DNA of 62,719 bases from Rhodospirillales bacterium. GTDB taxonomy: Bacteria; Pseudomonadota; Alphaproteobacteria; Rhodospirillales; SHVQ01. Each line of letters opens with the position of its first letter. Within the stretch, counting starts at the first letter, position 1. Where the stretch lies: NCBI GenBank assembly GCA_009694195.1, contig SHVQ01000013.1, positions 1 through 62,719 on the forward strand, given 5' to 3'. Positions 34,459 through 42,752 of the stretch are shown piece after piece. The notes under the pieces were generated by a model that saw nothing but the letters and a program-made list of their open reading frames with translations, did no database searches and was not told the DNA's origin. The position numbers and the translations under genes were made by a program.

Positions 34459-36066
34459 ATGGGGGACGCCGAAACGTTCGACTACGTCATCGTCGGCGCC
34501 GGCTCGGCCGGGTGCGTGCTCGCGAACCGGTTGAGCGCCGACCCCGATGTCCGCGTGCTGCTTCTCGAAGCGGGCGGGCGCGACTGGAACCCGCTCATCC
34601 GGCTTCCCATCGGCGAGACCCACCTGATCGGCGGGCGCCACGATTGGTCGTTCGAGAGCGAGCCCGAGCCGGGCGTGGGCGGCCAGCGGTTTCGCCTGCC
34701 GCGCGGCAAGGTGTTGGGCGGCAGCTCCTCGATCAACGGGCAAATCTACGTGCGCGGCCATCCGCGCGATTACGACGCGTGGCGGCAGCTCGGCAACGAA
34801 GGCTGGTCATGGGACGACGTGCTCCCCTACTTCAAGAAGGCCGAGCGCTGGAAGGGCCCGCCGGATGCCTTGCGGGGCGACTCAGGCCCGCTGGAGACGG
34901 CGCCCGGCCGCTATGAGAATCCCCTCTACGACGCCTTTCTCGAGGCCGGACGCGCGCTTGGGTTTCCCGTGATCGCCGACTACAACGGCGCCGACGGGCA
35001 CGGGTTCGCGCGCACCCAGTTCACCCACACCCACCGCTCCGTCGAGCGGTGCTCGAGCGCGCGCGCCTACCTGCATCCCGTGCGCCGACGCGCGAACCTG
35101 GTCGTCAGGACCGGAAGCCGCGTGCTGCGCCTGATCTTCGAGGGGCGGAGCGCGCGGGGCGTCGCATACCGCCGGCGCGGACGCGAGGCGATCGCCCGCG
35201 TTGCGCGCGAGGTGATCCTCGCGGCCGGCGCCTACCAGTCGCCGCAAATCCTCATGCTGTCGGGGATCGGCGATGCGGACGCGCTCGCCCGGCACGGCAT
35301 CCGGAGCGTCGCCCACCTGCCGGGCGTCGGCCGCGACCTGCAAGACCACTTCGGCTCCTGCATCGAGTACGCGTGCACCCAGCCGATCACGTACTATCGG
35401 TACCGCAACCTGTTCCGCCGGGGTGCCGCGTTTCTCCGCTATCTCGTTTTCCGCGACGGGCCGCTCGCCGTCTTCCCGATCAACGTGCAGGCCTTCCTCA
35501 AGACCGACCCCGGCCTCGAGCGCCCGGACATCAAGCTCTCGTTCTTTCCGGCCGCCACCAACCCGAACGACGAGCCGGACCTGATGCCCAGGCACCACGC
35601 CTACAGGATCACCTGGCAGGTTCTCCGGCCGGAAAGCCGGGGCTGGGTCGCCTTGCGATCAGCGGACCCGCTGGCGGCCCCCCGCATCTTCAGCAACTAC
35701 CTGGGAGCCGAATCCGACCGCGTGCTGAACCGGCGGGCGTTCCGCCTGGCCCGCCTGATCCACGCCCAAGTTGCATTCGAGCCCTTCCGCGGCGCGGAAA
35801 CGCTGCCGGGCCCCGGCTGCGCGAGCGACGCCGATATCGACGCCTACATGTCCAGGGTCTCGTTCCCGCACTACCATCCGGTCGGTACCTGCCGGATGGG
35901 CAGGGATGCCGGCGCGGTCGTGGATGCGCGTCTCCGCGTCCACGGCATCGAAGGATTGCGCGTCGCCGATGCCTCGATCATGCCGCGGCTCATCAGCGGC
36001 AACACGAACGCGCCCACCATCATGATCGGCGAGAAGGCGAGCGATCTCATCCGCGCCGACGGCTGA
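34459..36066 (+). CDS. GMC-family FAD oxidoreductase (choline dehydrogenase-like)
   Basis: The 535-residue flavoprotein has the ADP-binding YVIVGAGSAGCVLANRL at the start, the GMC signature GKVLGGSSSINGQIYVRGH, the second signature GAYQSPQILMLSGIG and a C-terminal FPHYHPVGTCRMG with the active-site His pair region and NTNAPTIMIGEK. It oxidises a primary alcohol to the aldehyde. AGGAG lies 6 bp before ATG 34459. The last gene of this plus-strand unit. Confidence 0.9.
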   Translation: MGDAETFDYVIVGAGSAGCVLANRLSADPDVRVLLLEAGGRDWNPLIRLPIGETHLIGGRHDWSFESEPEPGVGGQRFRLPRGKVLGGSSSINGQIYVRGHPRDYDAWRQLGNEGWSWDDVLPYFKKAERWKGPPDALRGDSGPLETAPGRYENPLYDAFLEAGRALGFPVIADYNGADGHGFARTQFTHTHRSVERCSSARAYLHPVRRRANLVVRTGSRVLRLIFEGRSARGVAYRRRGREAIARVAREVILAAGAYQSPQILMLSGIGDADALARHGIRSVAHLPGVGRDLQDHFGSCIEYACTQPITYYRYRNLFRRGAAFLRYLVFRDGPLAVFPINVQAFLKTDPGLERPDIKLSFFPAATNPNDEPDLMPRHHAYRITWQVLRPESRGWVALRSADPLAAPRIFSNYLGAESDRVLNRRAFRLARLIHAQVAFEPFRGAETLPGPGCASDADIDAYMSRVSFPHYHPVGTCRMGRDAGAVVDARLRVHGIEGLRVADASIMPRLISGNTNAPTIMIGEKASDLIRADG

Positions 36067-36158
36067 TTGGCGAACGACTCGATCCGGTCGGGGCCTCCGC
36101 ATGTCGGCAACCGCGCCGGTGATGATTCGCGAGCGCATGTGGGGCCAAAAGCCGGTCG

Positions 36159-36572
36159 TCAGTCGGGAACGAGTCGCACTCCCCCGTCCTGCGCCGCCCG
36201 CGAGAGGAGCTTGTCGCGCGTCGCCAGCGGCAGTCCTCTCCGGGCTGCCAGTTCAAGATACGCCGCATCATAGGCGGTAAGTCCCCGGTCGCGCGCGCAC
36301 TGGAGAATCCCGCCCAACGCCCGCATGGGGGTCGAGTCGTCCACCTCGATCGGAAGTTCGCCAAGAAGGCCAATATATTCCGCGATCGCGCGTGCCGTGA
36401 TTCGGCCGCGCCGTTCGGCGGCGACGAGCACGTTGGAGGTCTCCAGGTGCCAAAGCGAGGGAACGATCGCCGAGTCTTCTATGAGCCGGTCAAGCATTGC
36501 CCACGTCGCCCGAGTGGCCTCGTCGTGAAAGCACCACGCGAGCGATACCGACGTATCGAGCACAAAGGGCAT
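36159..36572 (-). CDS. PIN-domain toxin (VapC-like ribonuclease)
   Basis: The 137-residue protein has the acidic PIN cluster: D6 in FVLDTSVSLAW, E44 in SLWHLETSNVL and D101 in LTAYDAAYLELAARRG, with a further Asp in LATRDKLLSRAA. PIN toxins cleave tRNA or rRNA when not held by antitoxin. ATG 36572 overlaps the antitoxin stop by one base (TGATG), giving coupled translation. The product resembles VapC partners of PHD-type antitoxins. Confidence 0.9.
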   Translation of the reverse strand: MPFVLDTSVSLAWCFHDEATRATWAMLDRLIEDSAIVPSLWHLETSNVLVAAERRGRITARAIAEYIGLLGELPIEVDDSTPMRALGGILQCARDRGLTAYDAAYLELAARRGLPLATRDKLLSRAAQDGGVRLVPD

Positions 36573-36811
36573 CAGCGGCGCCCTTCCTCTCGCAGCTCGC
36601 GAAGAGAAACGCTCCCCAGCGTCTGAGACTTGCTGAACTCCTTGAGACGGGCGACCGCGTCGCCGATCCGCTTCTTGCTCGCCTTCGACACCGGGACCAA
36701 CTTGGCGACGGGAGAGCCGTGCCGCGTGATGATGATCTCTTCCCCCTGGGCGACGCGCTCCAACAGGGCGGAGAAATGGGTTTTCGCTTCGAATGCCCCA
36801 ATGGAAGACAC
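36572..36811 (-). CDS. PHD/YefM-family antitoxin
   Basis: The 79-residue protein shows the PHD fold: SSIGAFEAKTHFSALLERVAQGEEIIITRHGSPVAKLVPV, a DNA-binding N-terminal half, followed by a flexible C-terminal toxin-binding tail ending SLRELREEGRR. The start is GTG 36811 with GGAG 8 bp upstream. It neutralises the downstream PIN toxin and probably represses the operon through the palindromes 14-38 bp upstream. Confidence 0.9.
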   Translation of the reverse strand: MSSIGAFEAKTHFSALLERVAQGEEIIITRHGSPVAKLVPVSKASKKRIGDAVARLKEFSKSQTLGSVSLRELREEGRR

Positions 36812-36824
36812 GGGACGGCTCCGA

Positions 36825-36849
36825 TTAGACTAGTCTTAGACCAGTCTAA
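36825..36849. promoter_or_regulatory. Tandem palindromic operator of the toxin-antitoxin operon
   Basis: Two overlapping near-perfect 14-bp palindromes, TTAGACTAGTCTTA (36825-36838) and TTAGACCAGTCTAA (36836-36849), lie upstream of the antitoxin GTG (36811). Their outer edges also form one larger inverted repeat (ATTAGACT / AGTCTAAT). The region is AT-rich against a GC-rich background and continues into ATATTTTC, where a promoter could sit. Two adjacent sites match binding of antitoxin dimers. Confidence 0.75.
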
Positions 36850-36877
36850 TATTTTCTCGTTCAAATTGCAAGGTTTT

Positions 36878-37870
36878 CTAGCCCTTGGGCTTCCCTTGCC
36901 AAGGCCGGCTCTTCCAGTAGGGCGCCGAGGTCGCCATGCCGAGGAAGCGGATGGTGAGCAGCGCCGAGAGGCAGGAGGTGAGATCGGCGAGGTCGAGAGT
37001 GGGGTTCACTTCCGTGATGTCAAACCCGATCACCGGCGAGCGCTTCGTCACCGCCTGCATGATGTCCAGCATCTCCTGATAGAGGATGCCGCCCGGCTCC
37101 GAGCCCGAGCAGGCGGGCGCGATCGTCGGGTCGAGCCCGTCGATGTCGATCGAGAAGTAGACGTTGGTGAGCGGGCCCGCCGCGTCCAGGCACTTCTCGA
37201 TGCCGCGGGAGCGCATATCCGGCACGGTGATGATGGTGTTGCCGTTGGCGAGCGCTTCGTCCCGCACCTTCTTGCTGTTGCGCAGGCCCCGGATGCCGAT
37301 GTGGACGATCTTGCGCACGTTCGGGAGCTCGGATGCGCGCCGGAACGGGTTCATGCCGGCGTGCGTGATCCCGCCCGCATGGTCGGTGAAGTCGAGATGG
37401 CCGTCGATCATCACGATGTCGATCGGGTCGGTCTTGTAGGCGCGGAGCACCGGGAACGAGATCGAATGGTCGCCGCCGTAGGTGACGGGAAAGGCGCCCT
37501 TGGCCAACACCTTCGTCAGCATTTCCGTGATGTTGTTCTGCGTCTCCATCGGCTTCGTGTAGATGATGTCGACGTCGCCGCAGTCCCAGATGCGGCCCTT
37601 CGTCACCTCGTGCTCGAGAAAATCGGTGTCGGTCTCGAAGTCGTAGAAGCCGGTCGCCTTCACCCCGCGCGGTGCGTAGCGAAGCGAGCACTCCCGGATG
37701 CGCCGGGGGGCGAACCGCATGCCCGGGCGCCAGGCGCCGCCGTCGTCATAGGGGACGCCGATGACCGCGATGTCGGCATCGAGCGTGTCCAGGTCCGTGC
37801 AGATCGGGAACCGGCAGAAGCTCGCGATGCCGACGTGCGCCAGATTGATTCTCGGCCTTTCTTCAGCCAT
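36878..37870 (-). CDS. Agmatinase / arginase-family ureohydrolase (second of three)
   Basis: The 330-residue protein has PVTYGGDHSISFPVL, a variant second motif MIDGHLDFTDH (D-G-H-L-D instead of D-A-H-x-D) and FSIDIDGLDPTIAP. All metal ligands are still present, so it is probably an active manganese enzyme, perhaps with an unusual guanidino substrate. Start ATG 37870 follows GAGGAAG. It is divergent from the aminotransferase gene at 38024 and lies next to the TA operon. Confidence 0.86.
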   Translation of the reverse strand: MAEERPRINLAHVGIASFCRFPICTDLDTLDADIAVIGVPYDDGGAWRPGMRFAPRRIRECSLRYAPRGVKATGFYDFETDTDFLEHEVTKGRIWDCGDVDIIYTKPMETQNNITEMLTKVLAKGAFPVTYGGDHSISFPVLRAYKTDPIDIVMIDGHLDFTDHAGGITHAGMNPFRRASELPNVRKIVHIGIRGLRNSKKVRDEALANGNTIITVPDMRSRGIEKCLDAAGPLTNVYFSIDIDGLDPTIAPACSGSEPGGILYQEMLDIMQAVTKRSPVIGFDITEVNPTLDLADLTSCLSALLTIRFLGMATSAPYWKSRPWQGKPKG

Positions 37871-38023
37871 GGGCTTCCTCCTCGTTTTTTGGGGCGCGGG
37901 TGCTGCGCCGACGCGGGAGAATGGCTGCCGTGTCCAGCCGCCGTCAATTGCCATTGTCAGACTTGTCCGCCGCCGGCAGGCACCCTACGGTGCGGGACGC
38001 AACAACCCGGGAAGGTATTCGCC

Positions 38024-39226
38024 ATGTCGTTCGTCGCCGACCGCTTGAGCCGCATCAAGGCATCGCCCGTCGCGGCGATGACCCGAAAATGCGAAGAGCT
38101 CCAGCGGCAGGGGCGCGACATCATCCAGCTCAACTTCGGCGAGCCCGACTTCTTCACCGCCGACCACGTGGCGGAGGCGGGCATCCGGGCGATCCGCGAG
38201 CACAACACGAAATACACCGCGATCGACGGAAGCTACGAGCTCAAGCAGGCGATCGCGGCCAAGCTCAAGCGCGAGAACGGGATCGATTACGCGCCCGAGC
38301 AGGTCATCGTCGCGAGCGGCGGCAAGATGGTGCTCTACAATGCGCTGCTCGCGACCGTCAACCCGGGCGACGAAGTCATCATCCCGGCGCCCTATTGGGT
38401 TTCCTACCCGGACATGGTGAAGCTCGCCGAGGGCGTTCCGGTGTTCGTTTCCTGCCCGCAGAACAACGGGTTCCGGATGCGGCTGGAGGATTTAGCCGCC
38501 GCCATCACCAAGCAAACGCGGATGCTGATCCTGAACACGCCCTCGAACCCGACCGGCGCCGCCTACAGCCGCGACGACCTGACGGCGCTCGCGCGCGTCC
38601 TCCTCGATCATCCGCAGGTCATCGTTCTGACCGACGAGATCTACGAGCACATCGTCTACGACGGCTTCAAGCCGGCTTCGATGGCCGCCGTCGAGCCCCG
38701 CCTCTACGACCGCACGATCACGATGAACGGGATGTCGAAGGGCTACTTCATGACCGGCTGGCGGATCGGCTTCGCCGCCGGCCCGAAGGAGATCGTCAAG
38801 GCGATGGCGACGCTCACGTCGCAGAACGTGAGCTGCCCCAACACGATCTCGCAAGTGGCGGCGATCGAAGCGCTGAACGGCCCGGACGATTATCTCAAGA
38901 AAAACGTCGCCGTCTTCAAGGAGCGCCGCGACATGGCCGTGGCCCAGCTCAACAAATGCGCCGGTCTCTCCTGCCACAAGCCCGAGGGCGCCTTTTACGT
39001 TTACCCGAGCTGCGCCGGCACCATCGGCAAGCGCACGCCCGGAGGCAAGAGGGTCGAGACCGACGCCGACTTCGTGATGGGTCTCCTGGAAGCGGAGGGC
39101 GTCGCGGCCGTGCACGGGGAAGCCTTCGGCCTCTCCCCTTATTTCCGTATCTCCTACGCCCTTGCCACGGCGGACCTGCAGAAAGCGCTCGATCGCATCC
39201 ATCGCTTCTGCGCGTCGCTCCGCTGA
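38024..39226 (+). CDS. Class I/II PLP aminotransferase, aspartate-aminotransferase type
   Basis: The 400-residue protein shows the aminotransferase I fold: NFGEPDFFTADHV, TAIDGSYELKQAI, NTPSNPTGAAYS, TDEIYEHIVYDG (PLP Asp and Tyr) and the Schiff-base lysine in NGMSKGYFMTGWRIG. C-terminal PYFRISYA carries the substrate-carboxylate Arg. It resembles subgroup I-gamma/AatA enzymes that act on aspartate or aromatic amino acids. The Ldh gene starts 16 bp later. Confidence 0.88.
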   Translation: MSFVADRLSRIKASPVAAMTRKCEELQRQGRDIIQLNFGEPDFFTADHVAEAGIRAIREHNTKYTAIDGSYELKQAIAAKLKRENGIDYAPEQVIVASGGKMVLYNALLATVNPGDEVIIPAPYWVSYPDMVKLAEGVPVFVSCPQNNGFRMRLEDLAAAITKQTRMLILNTPSNPTGAAYSRDDLTALARVLLDHPQVIVLTDEIYEHIVYDGFKPASMAAVEPRLYDRTITMNGMSKGYFMTGWRIGFAAGPKEIVKAMATLTSQNVSCPNTISQVAAIEALNGPDDYLKKNVAVFKERRDMAVAQLNKCAGLSCHKPEGAFYVYPSCAGTIGKRTPGGKRVETDADFVMGLLEAEGVAAVHGEAFGLSPYFRISYALATADLQKALDRIHRFCASLR

Positions 39227-39242
39227 GGCGAGGCGTCGAAGG

Positions 39243-40277
39243 ATGGCGCGCTACCCCGCCGACGATCTCGCCCGCTGGCTCGCGTCCGTGCTCGAAGCCG
39301 CGGGCGTGCCCGCCGACGACGCCAGCCTTGGCGCCCGCGTGATGATCCGCGCGGACGCCCGCGGCTATCCCACGCACGGGCTCTCGCGCCTGCAGACCTA
39401 CGTCGGACGGCTGAAGGACGGCGGCGTCACACCAGTCCCGCTCACGCGCGAGCGCGTCCAGGACGGGGTCGTTTACTACGACGGCAACGGCGGCTTAGGC
39501 CAGATCGTGGCGACCAAGGCGATGGCGGCCGGACTCAAGCTCGCGCGCGAGCGCGCGTTCGTGCCGGTCGTGTTGCAGGACACGGGCCACTTGGGCGCGA
39601 TCGGAGTTTTTCTCCTGCCGGCGGTCGAGGCGGGCTACTTCGGCTTTATCTGCCAGAGCGCGCCGCCGACCATGGCGCTCCCGGGCTCCCGTGGCGCCGC
39701 CATCGGAAACAGCCCGCTTGCCTTCGCCTGCCCCATTCCGGGCGACGATCCGCTCGTCTTCGACATGGGGACGAGCGAGGTCTCGCGCGGAAAGGTGGCG
39801 ATCGCGGCCAGGGAAGGAAAGCCGATCCCGCACACCTGGGCGATCGACGCGGACGGCAACCCGACGACCGACGCCGCGAAGGCGATGGCGGGCGCCATGC
39901 TGCCGCTCGCGGGCCACGAGGGGATCGGGCTCGCCATGCTGATCGAATGCCTGGGCGGAAGCCTCGCGGGCGCGCCGCCCATCGACCCCGGCTTCAAGGC
40001 GGGCCCGGCGACGGCCGGCCTCGGCCACCGCTCTGCCTTCATGCTGGTGATCAACCCGGCCCGCTTCGCCGATCGGTCGGCTTTCGATGCCCACCTGGGA
40101 GCCTGGGTCGCCTATTATAAGAAGGCGTCGCCGACGAGCCGGATTCCCGGCCACCGGGCGGCCGCGATGGAGCGCGAATCCATGCGGAAAGGCGTTCCCG
40201 TCGCCGACGCGATCGTGGCCGAGGTCCGCAAGGTCGGCGACGCGGCCGGTAGGCCATTCGACGTCGATCCCGCGTGA
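39243..40277 (+). CDS. Ldh-family (malate/L-lactate/ureidoglycolate-type) NAD(P) dehydrogenase
   Basis: The 344-residue third member of this family in the window keeps the standard motif RADARGYPTHGLSRLQTYV, with the active-site His that the two earlier paralogs lack, plus GLGQIVATKAM, QDTGHLGAIGVFLLPAVEAGYFGF, IGNSPLAFACP and VFDMGTSEVSRGK. ATG 39243 is chosen, 16 bp after the aminotransferase stop. It may reduce the 2-oxo acid made by that aminotransferase. Confidence 0.87.
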   Translation: MARYPADDLARWLASVLEAAGVPADDASLGARVMIRADARGYPTHGLSRLQTYVGRLKDGGVTPVPLTRERVQDGVVYYDGNGGLGQIVATKAMAAGLKLARERAFVPVVLQDTGHLGAIGVFLLPAVEAGYFGFICQSAPPTMALPGSRGAAIGNSPLAFACPIPGDDPLVFDMGTSEVSRGKVAIAAREGKPIPHTWAIDADGNPTTDAAKAMAGAMLPLAGHEGIGLAMLIECLGGSLAGAPPIDPGFKAGPATAGLGHRSAFMLVINPARFADRSAFDAHLGAWVAYYKKASPTSRIPGHRAAAMERESMRKGVPVADAIVAEVRKVGDAAGRPFDVDPA

Positions 40278-40345
40278 TCGGCGGCATGAGCGCGCCTTGA
40301 AGCGCCGAGGGCGGGACAGTACGATCCCTCCCGGAGGAACCCGTC

Positions 40346-41743
40346 GTGACCGTTGAAACAAAAATTTCCGAGTTCGTGGCGAACCTGGATGCACGGGCGC
40401 TGACACCGGACGTTCTTACGCCGCTCCGCCTGGGCGTGCTCGACTGCATCGCCTGCATCCTTGCGGGAACGCGGGAGGCCGTCGCGGTCCCCGCGGTCAC
40501 GCATGCGATCAAGAGCGCCGGGAACGGCGCCGCCACCATCATCGGGTTCGCGGACCGCGCGAGCCTCGCGGGCGCCGCCTTTGCCAACGGCACCCTCGGC
40601 CATGCCTCCGACTACGACGACGTGAGCTGGTCCATGTGGGGACACGCGACGGCGCCGGTGCTGCCGGCGGTGCTGGCCGTTGCAGAATCGCGCAATCTTT
40701 CCGGTCTGGAGCTCCTCGTCGCCTTTCTCGCCGGGATCGAAGTGGAAGCGCGGCTCGGCGAGGCGGCGGCGCCCATGCATCTCGACCTCGGCTGGCATCC
40801 GACGGCGACCATCGGCACGTTCGGGGCTGCGGTCGCGGCGGCCAAGGCGCTTCGTCTCGACGCCGAGGGTATCAGGGCGGCGATCGGGATCGCCGCTTCG
40901 CGCGCGGCCGGCATCCGCGAGAATTTCGGCACCATGGTAAAGCCGATGCACGTCGGCTTCGCGGCGCGCGACGGGCTCGAAGCGGCGATGCTGGCCGCCG
41001 CCGGCGTCACGTCGTCGGTCGTGGCGGTTGGCGGGGCGTTCGGTTTCCTCGACAACTTCGCGAAGGGCCATCGGGCCGCGGCGCCGGTCTTCGACCGGCT
41101 CGGCAAGCCGTTCGACATCGTGAGCCCGGGTCTCTCCTATAAAATGTATCCGTCCTGCAGCGATACCCACCCCTCCGTCGACGGCGTTCTCGACCTCAGG
41201 CACCGGCACAAGCTCGCGCCCATATCGGTCCGCCGGCTGCGCTCCGGCGTCATGGCCAACGTCTACGGCAATCTCACGTACCACCAGCCGAAGACGGCGA
41301 CCGAAAGCAAATTCAGCCTGGAATACTGCATCGCCGCCGCGATGGTGCGGGACCGCCTCTCGCTCACCGAATTCGAGCCGGGCGCGCTCGACGACCCCGA
41401 GGTCCGGGATATGATGACGCGAACGGAAGCCTGGATCGACCCTGCGTTGCCGAAGGACAAGGTGAAGGGCTTCGCCTCGCCGGCGAGCGTCGAGATCGAG
41501 ACCGCGGACGGCCGCACGTTCAAGACCGTCGTGGTCGACGCCATCGGCCATCCCGAAAAGCCGATGAGCGAGGGCGCCCTCAAGACGAAGTTCGAGCAGT
41601 GCGCGGCGGGAACGCTGGAGAGACGGGCGGCCCGGCGCGCGATCGACTTGATCCTGCAGCTCGAGACTCTCCCCGACGTGCGCGCGCTCACGGCCGCGCT
41701 GACGCCTGCGGCGGCGACGTTCCGCTCGGCCGCGGGTGCGTGA
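40346..41743 (+). CDS. MmgE/PrpD family protein (second of four)
   Basis: The 465-residue protein has GVLDCIACILAGTREAV, FANGTLGHASDYDDVSWSMWGHAT (active-site loop), SRAAGIRENFGTMVKPMHVGFAARDGL and YKMYPSCSDTHPSVDGV. The start is GTG 40346 with GGAGG nearby. The closest relative in the window is the gene at 42753 (NFGTMxKPxHVGFAARDGLEAA is shared). The next gene begins immediately after its stop codon. Confidence 0.86.
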   Translation: MTVETKISEFVANLDARALTPDVLTPLRLGVLDCIACILAGTREAVAVPAVTHAIKSAGNGAATIIGFADRASLAGAAFANGTLGHASDYDDVSWSMWGHATAPVLPAVLAVAESRNLSGLELLVAFLAGIEVEARLGEAAAPMHLDLGWHPTATIGTFGAAVAAAKALRLDAEGIRAAIGIAASRAAGIRENFGTMVKPMHVGFAARDGLEAAMLAAAGVTSSVVAVGGAFGFLDNFAKGHRAAAPVFDRLGKPFDIVSPGLSYKMYPSCSDTHPSVDGVLDLRHRHKLAPISVRRLRSGVMANVYGNLTYHQPKTATESKFSLEYCIAAAMVRDRLSLTEFEPGALDDPEVRDMMTRTEAWIDPALPKDKVKGFASPASVEIETADGRTFKTVVVDAIGHPEKPMSEGALKTKFEQCAAGTLERRAARRAIDLILQLETLPDVRALTAALTPAAATFRSAAGA

Positions 41744-42742
41744 ATGCCGCATTCGTTCCAACACATCCTCGGCCCGGAAATCGTTCAACGATCGAGCCGC
41801 GAGGACAAGTACGAGACACGCATCAACAATTGGCTCCGCCCGTGGGATGGCACGGAGCGGATCGACGTGGGCTTCCTCGCTATTCCCTTTTCAAAGGCGC
41901 ACCAGCGGGGCCACAGCGGCGCATCCGATGCGCCAAACGCGGTCCGGCGCTCATTTCTCATCAATACGACCTACAGTCCCGACTTCGACGTGGACGTGAA
42001 GCCGCTCGTCGCCCGCGACTTGGGCGACGTCAAAACCGGCATGGGCGACGTGCGCCAGCACCACGCGGTCTTCGAGGCGGCGATCGTCGAGATTTACCAG
42101 ACGCTCGGCGACGTGATGCTGGTGATTGTCGGCGGCGACCATTCGATCACGTGTCCGCTCGTGCAGGGTTATTCCCGGAGCCACCCCAAGGAAAAGATCG
42201 GGATCGTCCATTTCGACGCCCACAACGACGTGCGCCATTACGAGGACGGACAGCCAACCCGCGGCACCTCCTTTCGCGGCATCATCGAAGGCCCGGCCAA
42301 TGTGACGGGCGCCAATCTGGTGCAGGTGGGCATCCACGGCTTCATGAATTCCCACTACTACCGGCAATACTGCCGCGAGCAAGGGATCACCGTCATCACC
42401 GCCCGCGACATCCGTCGGCGCGGCATCCAGGACGTGATGACGCAGGCGATCGACATCGCCGGCAACGGCACCGACAGCATCTACGTAAGCCTCGACATCG
42501 ATTGCTTGGCGCTCCCCTTCACCCTCGGCACCGCGGCGGCGACGCCCGAAGGCATGGAGGCATGGGACCTGCTCGAAGCCTTGTTCACGCTCGGCCAGCA
42601 TCCGAAGGTGCGGGCGCTCGACCTCGTCTGCATCGACCCGCTGCGCGATTTCCGCGAATACACGGCCCGCATGGGCGGAAGCAGCATCCTCACGTTTCTC
42701 GGCGGCTATGTGATCCGCAAAACCGGCGGACGCGGCTATTGA
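41744..42742 (+). CDS. Agmatinase / arginase-family ureohydrolase, divergent (third of three)
   Basis: The 332-residue protein keeps VIVGGDHSITCPLVQGY and IVHFDAHNDVRHYEDG, but the last motif reads VSLDIDCLALPFTLG, losing the third Asp position (D-I-D-x-x-D) that is usual in agmatinases. The two metal-binding Asp of DID are still there. The context, directly abutting an MmgE/PrpD gene with zero spacing and followed by another, indicates an operon. It may process a formimino or unusual guanidino compound. Confidence 0.82.
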   Translation: MPHSFQHILGPEIVQRSSREDKYETRINNWLRPWDGTERIDVGFLAIPFSKAHQRGHSGASDAPNAVRRSFLINTTYSPDFDVDVKPLVARDLGDVKTGMGDVRQHHAVFEAAIVEIYQTLGDVMLVIVGGDHSITCPLVQGYSRSHPKEKIGIVHFDAHNDVRHYEDGQPTRGTSFRGIIEGPANVTGANLVQVGIHGFMNSHYYRQYCREQGITVITARDIRRRGIQDVMTQAIDIAGNGTDSIYVSLDIDCLALPFTLGTAAATPEGMEAWDLLEALFTLGQHPKVRALDLVCIDPLRDFREYTARMGGSSILTFLGGYVIRKTGGRGY

Positions 42743-42752
42743 GCGCGCGCCC

